Source: Anaerolineae bacterium (GTDB lineage Bacteria > Chloroflexota > Anaerolineae > B4-G1). From it: 11,015 nt of DNA. Location of the stretch: assembly GCA_027079895.1 (NCBI GenBank), contig JALWUZ010000726.1, positions 1 to 11,015 of the forward strand, in the 5' to 3' direction. Made by a program: the position numbers and the translations under genes. Under the pieces are notes generated by a model. It had not been told where the DNA came from and did no database searches. It saw only the letters and a program-made list of their open reading frames with translations. Of this stretch, positions 6,662-11,015 are shown piece after piece. The first letter of the stretch is position 1; the number at the start of each line of letters is the position of its first letter.

Positions 6662-6697
6662 GGCGGAGATAATGGATAAGTAGCCCCCTCCCGCCGA
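6662..6697 (+). repeat. Direct repeat, copy 2 (non-coding echo of the pfkA end)
   Basis: 36 bases nearly identical to 6575-6611. Read in the phosphofructokinase frame it would give Ala-Glu-Ile-Met-Asp-Lys-stop. Bases outside the two copies do not match, so the edges are sharp. Confidence 0.9.
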
Positions 6698-6723
6698 CGC
6701 AATGCTAGCGCAAAGCGGCGAAG

Positions 6724-6734
6724 TGATATATAAT
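6724..6734 (+). promoter_or_regulatory. Probable promoter -10 region of the phosphoesterase-DUF4349-S1 operon
   Basis: A perfect TATAAT at 6729-6734 lies in an AT-rich patch (TGATATATAAT) within otherwise GC-rich DNA, 26 bases before the GTG start at 6761. No good -35 hexamer is seen 16-18 bases upstream. A TG at 6724-6725 could act as an extended -10 for an overlapping TATATA. A start site near 6741 would give a leader of about 20 bases. Confidence 0.6.
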
Positions 6735-6748
6735 ACCGCAAATTTTCC

Positions 6749-6753
6749 GGGAG
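6749..6753 (+). promoter_or_regulatory. Ribosome-binding site for the GTG start at 6761
   Basis: GGGAG lies seven bases before GTG 6761. The other nearby GTG (6753) is out of frame, so this fixes the start. Confidence 0.65.
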
Positions 6754-6760
6754 TGCAGCC

Positions 6761-7486
6761 GTGCGTTACCTGATTATCTCCGATGTCCACGCCAACCTGG
6801 TGGCCCTGGAAACCGTCCTCTCCGACGCCCCGGCCTTCGACGAAATCTGGTGTCTGGGCGACTTGGTGGGCTACGGGCCCGACCCCAACGAGTGCATCGA
6901 GCGCATTCAGGAGTTTCCCCACGTCAGCCTGGCCGGCAATCACGACCAGGCCGCGCTGGGCAATCTGGACCTGCGCACCTTCAACCGCGATGCCCGCTAT
7001 GCCAACCTGTGGACCCAGTCCGAATTGAAGGCCTCCTCGTTCGAGTACCTGGCCTCCCTCCCCTCCCACATGGAGCGGGAAGGGTTCTACCTGGCGCACG
7101 CCAGCCCCCGTGAACCGATCTGGGAGTATCTGCTCGACCCCAAGCAGGCTTACGCCAACTTCTCCTACTTCGACGGTCGAGTCTGCCTGGTCGGACACAC
7201 TCACGTCCCCATCATCTTCCGGCTGGAGGAAGAGGAACAGCACTGCGCGATGCTGCTGCCCTCCGCCGACCCCGTGCCGCTCAACCCCCACCGGCTGATT
7301 ATCAACCCCGGCAGTGTGGGCCAGCCGCGCGATGGCGACCCCCGCGCCAGTTACGCCCTGCTGGACACCGAGGCGATGACCTGGGAATTTCACCGCGTCG
7401 CCTACCCGATCCAAATCACTCAGGAACGTATGCGGGCTCGCGGGCTGCCCTGGCGGCTCATCGAGCGATTGGAGGTTGGCAGATGA
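6761..7486 (+). CDS. Calcineurin-like metallophosphoesterase (YfcE/MJ0936-like)
   Basis: A 241-residue two-metal phosphoesterase, probably cytosolic. All core motifs are present: Asp8-x-His10; Gly-Asp34 in Gly-Asp-Leu-Val-Gly-Tyr-Gly; Gly-Asn60-His61-Asp; His113 in Leu-Ala-His-Ala; and Gly-His146-x-His148. The C-terminal Asn-Pro-Gly-Ser-Val-Gly-Gln-Pro-Arg at 182-190 is typical of the bacterial and archaeal single-domain phosphodiesterases that act on nucleotides, model phosphodiesters or diadenosine compounds. The physiological substrate cannot be predicted. It is the first gene after the TATAAT box, and its stop overlaps the start of the DUF4349 gene by four bases (ATGA), so the two are probably translated together. 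Confidence 0.92.
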   Translation: MRYLIISDVHANLVALETVLSDAPAFDEIWCLGDLVGYGPDPNECIERIQEFPHVSLAGNHDQAALGNLDLRTFNRDARYANLWTQSELKASSFEYLASLPSHMEREGFYLAHASPREPIWEYLLDPKQAYANFSYFDGRVCLVGHTHVPIIFRLEEEEQHCAMLLPSADPVPLNPHRLIINPGSVGQPRDGDPRASYALLDTEAMTWEFHRVAYPIQITQERMRARGLPWRLIERLEVGR

Positions 7487-8475
7487 ACCTACGCTGGCTG
7501 CGCCGTCTTCCCTGGCGGGTGGTACTCCCGTCGCTGCTCATCGGCAGCCTGATACCGATCATCATCCTGGCGATTCTCTCCCTCGCGGCGACCGAGCGGA
7601 GCGCGGAATATGCGGGGCCCTACAGCATCGCACCCGAAGCAGCCATGCCGGAAGTCCCGGTGATGGCGACGGCCGGAGCCGCGCCCGTCTGGGACGAATC
7701 CGGCGGCGGCGCGGCACGGGAACTGTCCTCCGTCTCGTCCCAGGCCACGACCGAGCGACTCATCATCTACGACGCCGACATGACCCTCGTCGTCCAGGAC
7801 ACCGACCGCGCTCTGGCGGAGGTGGAGTCGCTGGCGGAGGAACTGGGGGGGTACGTCTCCTCGTCCAACACCCAGGAGTACGCCGAGGGTAGCCGGGCCT
7901 CCGTCGTCCTGCGCGTCCCCGCCGACCAGTTGGACACGGCTATGAACCGTCTGCGGGGGCTGGCGTTGGAAGTGCGCCAGGAATCCCGCACCGGCCAGGA
8001 CGTGACCGAGGAGTACGTTGACCTGAACGCCCGGCTGAAGATCCTGCAAGCCGCCGAACAGGAGTTGCTGGAACTGTACCAAAAGCGGCAGGCCGAGGGT
8101 GAGGTAGACGACATCCTGGAAGTGTACCGCCAGTTGGTCTCCTTCCGGCAGGAGATTGAGTCCCTCACCGGCCGGATTCAATATCTGGAACAGGCCGCGG
8201 CGATGGCGACCATCACCGTCACCCTGATACCGGACACGCTGGCCCAGCCGGTCGAGTTCGGCGGCTGGCGGCCGGAGGGGACGGCACGGGCTGCGCTCCA
8301 GGCGTTGATTCACATCCTGCAAACGCTGGCCGATGCCGTCATCTGGTTCTTCATCACCATCGTGCCGTTGGCCGTCATCATCGGGGCGCCCCTCTACGGA
8401 CTCTGGCGTTGGATACGCCGCCGCCGCCGAAACCGCGCAGCAGTGGAGACCGCCGCCGAAGATCACGGGGAGTAA
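7483..8475 (+). CDS. DUF4349 membrane protein
   Basis: A 330-residue protein with an N-terminal membrane anchor (about 14-36, after an Arg-rich start Leu-Arg-Arg-Leu), a low-complexity Ala/Pro/Ser linker (about 45-90), a DUF4349 domain (about 90-250) and a second membrane segment (about 283-308) followed by a cluster of five Arg at 312-316. The domain includes Gly-Gly-Tyr-Val-Ser-Ser at 122-127, Val-Pro-Ala-Asp-Gln-Leu-Asp at 145-151 and a predicted coiled coil at about 180-240. The positive ends suggest that both termini are cytoplasmic and the DUF4349 domain is outside the membrane. DUF4349 function is unknown; some members are annotated as lipoproteins. The ATG at 7483 has GGAGG at 7471-7475. 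The next gene begins five bases after the stop. Confidence 0.88.
   Translation: MNLRWLRRLPWRVVLPSLLIGSLIPIIILAILSLAATERSAEYAGPYSIAPEAAMPEVPVMATAGAAPVWDESGGGAARELSSVSSQATTERLIIYDADMTLVVQDTDRALAEVESLAEELGGYVSSSNTQEYAEGSRASVVLRVPADQLDTAMNRLRGLALEVRQESRTGQDVTEEYVDLNARLKILQAAEQELLELYQKRQAEGEVDDILEVYRQLVSFRQEIESLTGRIQYLEQAAAMATITVTLIPDTLAQPVEFGGWRPEGTARAALQALIHILQTLADAVIWFFITIVPLAVIIGAPLYGLWRWIRRRRRNRAAVETAAEDHGE
8467..8472 (+). promoter_or_regulatory. Ribosome-binding site fixing the S1 start at 8481
   Basis: GGGGAG lies eight bases before ATG 8481, at the very end of the DUF4349 coding region. It supports 8481 over an in-frame upstream ATG at 8409 that would lie inside the DUF4349 gene and add an Arg/Pro-rich tail. 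Confidence 0.7.
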
Positions 8476-8480
8476 CACCT

Positions 8481-9641
8481 ATGCCTGCTGGACTGCTCAC
8501 ACCCGCAGAGAGCCCACCGGACGATTCGGACACACCCTCCCTGGCGGAAATGCTGGAGCGGTACTCCTCCCAACGCCTCAAGCGGGGGCAGATCGTACCT
8601 GGGATTGTGGTGCGTGTGGGGGACAACGACGTCATCGTGGACGTGGGCGCCAAGTGCGAGGGAATCGTGCCCGACTACGACCTGGCCCACCTCCCTCCCG
8701 ACGAACGGGCCGCCATCCGCGAGGGCGACCGGGTGATGGTCTACGTCCTCAACCCCGAAGACGCCGACGACAACATCATCCTCTCACTCGCCCGCGCCCG
8801 CGTGGCCCGCGATTGGAGCAGAATGCGCCGCCTGTTCGACGAGCAGCAGACTGTCGAGGGGCGGGTCATTGACTGCAACAAGGGCGGGGTCATCGTGCAA
8901 CTCGGCAACCTGCACGGCTTCGTGCCCGGCTCGCAGTTGGACAACTCGCGTCCGGTAGGAAAGAGCAGTTTCCCTCCGGCCAACGAGAACGAACGCTGGC
9001 GGGACTGGGTCGGCACCACCCTAAAACTCAAAATCATCGAGGTGAACCCCGACCGCAACCGCCTGATACTCTCCGAACGGGCCGCCTTGCGGGAACAGCG
9101 TCGCAGTCGGCGGGAGAAACTGTTGCAGGAACTGAACGAGGGGGACATACGGCGCGGGCGCGTGACCAACTTGACCAACTTCGGCGCCTTCGTTGACCTG
9201 GGCGGCATTGACGGCCTGGTACACATCTCCGAACTCTCCTGGAAACGGGTCACCAACCCCCGCGAGGTCGTGCAGGTTGGGCAGGAGATCGAAGTCTACG
9301 TGCTGGAAGTAGACCGCGAACGGCAGCGGGTCGGACTGAGCCTCAAGCGGTTACAACCGGACCCCTGGGCCACGATCGAGGAGCGTTACCAGGAAGGGCA
9401 ACTGGTCGAGGGAGTCATCACCCGGTTGACCAAGTGGGGGGCCTTCGCCCGGATGGTCGGCGACGACAGCATCGAGGGGCTCATCCACGTCTCGGAACTG
9501 GACGAAACGCCCGTCAACCACCCGCGCGACGTGCTGAAACCGGGCCAAGTCGTCACCTTGCGGGTCATCGGCGTGGACGGCGACCGGCGGCGACTGGCTC
9601 TGAGTCTCAAACGGGCGGCACAAGCGTTAGACAACGTGTGA
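8481..9641 (+). CDS. rpsA: Ribosomal protein S1 homologue with four S1 domains
   Basis: A 386-residue RNA-binding protein. S1 (OB-fold) domains lie at about 36-104, 121-200, 219-289 and 305-377. The third is the most canonical (Gly-Arg-Val-Thr-Asn-Leu-Thr-Asn-Phe-Gly-Ala-Phe-Val, then Asp-Gly-Leu-Val-His-Ile-Ser-Glu-Leu-Ser), and the fourth has Gly-Leu-Ile-His-Val-Ser-Glu-Leu. The second carries an extra loop of about 20 residues (156-177). S1 binds mRNA on the small ribosomal subunit and helps initiation. The E. coli protein has six domains, whereas shorter versions with about four are common in other phyla. With four domains and an acidic N-terminus this fits a genuine S1, but a second S1-like RNA-binding protein cannot be excluded. 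It appears to be the last gene of the operon with the phosphoesterase and DUF4349 protein. Confidence 0.88.
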   Translation: MPAGLLTPAESPPDDSDTPSLAEMLERYSSQRLKRGQIVPGIVVRVGDNDVIVDVGAKCEGIVPDYDLAHLPPDERAAIREGDRVMVYVLNPEDADDNIILSLARARVARDWSRMRRLFDEQQTVEGRVIDCNKGGVIVQLGNLHGFVPGSQLDNSRPVGKSSFPPANENERWRDWVGTTLKLKIIEVNPDRNRLILSERAALREQRRSRREKLLQELNEGDIRRGRVTNLTNFGAFVDLGGIDGLVHISELSWKRVTNPREVVQVGQEIEVYVLEVDRERQRVGLSLKRLQPDPWATIEERYQEGQLVEGVITRLTKWGAFARMVGDDSIEGLIHVSELDETPVNHPRDVLKPGQVVTLRVIGVDGDRRRLALSLKRAAQALDNV

Positions 9642-9664
9642 AAGGCGATGCGATTAATCCATTT

Positions 9665-9669
9665 GGAGG
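9665..9669 (+). promoter_or_regulatory. Ribosome-binding site for the truncated Nmad3 gene
   Basis: GGAGG lies six bases before ATG 9676. It shows that the interrupted gene still has an intact translation start, so a truncated product could be made. Confidence 0.7.
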
Positions 9670-9675
9670 CGAATT

Positions 9676-10050
9676 ATGAAAGTTATTCTGAGCCGTAAAG
9701 GAGTCGATTCTTCGCATGGCCCAGTTCCTAGCCTGATTCTTCCCTCGAGGCAAATTTGCTGGCTTCCTAAGCCTTCTCCCCACCCCGGCATATCATACGA
9801 TGATATTCATTGCCACGGGGAGAATTTGGGAAATATCGTTGAATCACTTTCAAAGGGCAGGTTTTCCCGCCACTCTTATGTACATCTAGATCCTGATCTG
9901 AACAGCGAAAGCCTGTCGCGGAGCAAAGACTGGAGGCCTCTCTTTGGGCAGTATGGTGCAGCGCAATCTCATTTGGAAAATCAAGAGGTTGGTGTAGGTG
10001 ACCTTTTTCTTTTTTTTCTACCGTACATTTCCATCTCCAAGTGCAAGTGA
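9676..10050 (+). pseudogene. Nmad3-type protein (nucleotide modification associated domain 3), truncated by IS
   Basis: The ATG at 9676 opens a frame that begins Met-Lys-Val-Ile-Leu-Ser-Arg-Lys-Gly-Val-Asp-Ser-Ser. It continues with Val-Pro-Ser-Leu-Ile-Leu-Pro, His-Leu-Asp-Pro-Asp-Leu at 70-75, Phe-Gly-Gln-Tyr-Gly-Ala-Ala-Gln-Ser-His-Leu at 90-100, and Val-Gly-Val-Gly-Asp-Leu-Phe-Leu-Phe-Phe at 105-114. I recognise this pattern as the N-terminal half of Nmad3 proteins, which comparative genomics links to modified-nucleotide DNA systems. Full-length relatives are longer and continue past the Phe-Phe; here the last ten codons (from about 10018) are read from the minus-strand IS element and end at TGA 10050. 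The gene is therefore broken. GC (about 45-53% in sampled stretches) is lower than in the S1 gene before it, suggesting an acquired gene. Family recognition is from memory and needs a profile search. Confidence 0.72.
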
Positions 10051-11015
10051 GGGCCGAGGCAACTGAAAAAGCAGGTACACCTCGAAAGGTAACTCTCGTT
10101 TCAAGGTGTATCTGAGCCAATCCAACCCAAGCCGGAAAATGCTCTTGTCTATCCTGTCGGTGCGGCCAATGAGCCTCGTCTGCCCTCGCGAAACAACGAG
10201 CAAGCCAAGGACGATCATCCAGACATAGGACAGACAGGCCGCAATCAGGAGACGGCTGAGACGGGCCGGGTCGGAGAGGTGGCTTTTGTGGATGTAGAAC
10301 CCCCGGCTCTTCTGGTCGGAGAAGAACGTCTCGATTTTGAACCTCCGTTTGTAGAACCAGGAAGCCAGGCTGCCGTTGGAGAGGTTGGTGACCAAGAAGA
10401 TCGGAGTCTCGTAATCCAGGCCCCACCAAGCCACCACATTGAGTTTCAAAGCCGCGGTCTTGGTGAATCTCGCGTCACGAGCGGTCCTGATACGCCCCGC
10501 TTGTGATGGCGTCAGGGTGGAGATGGCTTGCCAGGAGTTCCCCTTGCGGAATTGGATGTTGGGGCCGGTACGCATAACGAAAGACCAATCGGTTTCATTC
10601 AGCACCCACTCCAACATCTCCACCGTGTCGTACTCGGCGTCACCCAAGAGGACTACCTCGGCCTCTTCGGGAATCAGCGGCAAGACCTTCTTGAGCACTT
10701 CAACGTGCCGGGCGGCGGTCGTGTGCCCTTTCTTGCCTTTGTACACCACCCAGGCCACAGGCAGAGCCCTCTTCTGGTAGATGACGCCAACCATCAACAC
10801 CATACAGCCACGGCCGATGGTGCTTCCGTCCATCGCCAGTACCAGCGGGCCGGAGGAGGACAGAGCCTCGAGTATCTGACGGGCAAACGGCATATAGGTG
10901 ACTTCCACGTCCACGTGCTCGTTCTTCACCCACCGCCGCATGCGCATCTCGATACTCGTGTCCTTGGCCGGGTAGGGCACTTCGCTACTCATCGCCGACA
11001 ACTGGGCCTTGTGCC
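10018..11015 (-). mobile_element. IS4-family insertion sequence, partial (runs off the right edge)
   Basis: The element starts at about 10013-10020, where the Nmad3 reading frame loses sense right after a T-rich tract, and continues past the window. The transposase stop lies within a few bases of this end, so the terminal inverted repeat would overlap the end of the gene. The other end is outside, so inverted repeats and the target duplication cannot be checked. Confidence 0.75.
10018..11015 (-). CDS. IS4-family DDE transposase, N-terminus outside window
   Basis: The minus-strand frame is open to the window edge, so the protein probably starts beyond it; numbering here counts from a TTG at 11001. 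The RNase H-like DDE core is visible: Met-Asp-Gly-Ser at 57-60 (first Asp, 58), Leu-Gly-Asp-Ala at 119-122 (second Asp, 121), and Glu224 within Tyr217-x2-Arg220-x3-Glu224-x6-Lys231, which is exactly the Y-R-E-K signature of IS4 transposases. All three catalytic residues and the C-terminus are present, with no stop or frameshift inside, so the enzyme may be active. The stop TAG is at 10018-10020. Sampled GC is about 52%, below the core genes. Confidence 0.92.
   Translation of the reverse strand, partial: HKAQLSAMSSEVPYPAKDTSIEMRMRRWVKNEHVDVEVTYMPFARQILEALSSSGPLVLAMDGSTIGRGCMVLMVGVIYQKRALPVAWVVYKGKKGHTTAARHVEVLKKVLPLIPEEAEVVLLGDAEYDTVEMLEWVLNETDWSFVMRTGPNIQFRKGNSWQAISTLTPSQAGRIRTARDARFTKTAALKLNVVAWWGLDYETPIFLVTNLSNGSLASWFYKRRFKIETFFSDQKSRGFYIHKSHLSDPARLSRLLIAACLSYVWMIVLGLLVVSRGQTRLIGRTDRIDKSIFRLGLDWLRYTLKRELPFEVYLLFQLPRPSLALGDGNVR

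Noticed and set aside
6323..7414. Minus-strand frame of 363 codons spanning the intergenic region
   Set aside because: It is antisense to the end of pfkA and most of the phosphoesterase, has no ribosome-binding site or motif, and runs through the repeat and promoter region.
7489..8478. Minus-strand frame of 329 codons opposite the DUF4349 gene
   Set aside because: It mirrors the real gene almost end to end with a Gly/Asp/Gln-rich nonsense-like translation.
8409..8480. N-terminal extension of the S1 gene to an ATG at 8409
   Set aside because: It lies inside the DUF4349 coding sequence, whereas ATG 8481 has a good ribosome-binding site and operon-like spacing.
1..11015. CRISPR arrays, tRNA or rRNA genes
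   Set aside because: No regularly spaced repeats and no cloverleaf or rRNA-like stretches were seen on either strand.

Overview
This window looks like bacterial chromosome with high GC (about 60-70% over most genes), tightly packed genes and frequent GTG starts. The gene set (a two-transmembrane DUF4349 protein next to a four-domain S1 protein, paired phosphofructokinases, a PD-(D/E)XK protein of the kind attached to AAA ATPases) resembles Chloroflexota, perhaps Anaerolineae-like. That placement is inferred from protein style, not measured. All genes are on the plus strand except a transposase at the right edge.

Left part (1-1718): the C-terminal part of a PD-(D/E)XK-domain protein runs in from outside the window. 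It is followed by a membrane transporter of the SLC13/ArsB-NhaD ion-transporter superfamily. The transporter gene is much AT-richer than its neighbours and was probably acquired.

Middle part (1753-6596): five genes run head to tail with gaps of 1, 8, -4 and 12 bases: a uracil-DNA glycosylase-like protein, a SufS-type cysteine desulfurase, an inositol-monophosphatase-family phosphatase, and two tandem phosphofructokinases. The first phosphofructokinase carries the Asp/Lys signature of pyrophosphate-dependent enzymes. The second carries the Gly signature of ATP-dependent enzymes. Together with the phosphatase, which in some lineages acts on fructose-1,6-bisphosphate, they could form a control point on the fructose-6-phosphate / fructose-1,6-bisphosphate step.

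Intergenic region (6597-6760): the last codons and stop of the second phosphofructokinase are repeated about 87 bases downstream. The two copies of about 36 bases flank a perfect 14-bp hairpin. A TATAAT box follows and probably drives the next operon.

Right part (6761-9641): a calcineurin-like metallophosphoesterase, a DUF4349 membrane protein and a four-domain ribosomal protein S1 homologue form a tight unit (4-base overlap, then a 5-base gap).

Right edge (9676-11015): a moderate-GC gene that I recognise as the start of an Nmad3-type protein (nucleotide modification associated domain 3) is cut after about 114 codons by an IS4-family element. The element's transposase (Y-R-E-K signature) lies on the minus strand and runs off the window.

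I found no CRISPR array, tRNA or rRNA. The candidates for something new are the tandem phosphofructokinase/phosphatase cluster, the duplicated gene end around a palindrome, and the interrupted Nmad3 gene.
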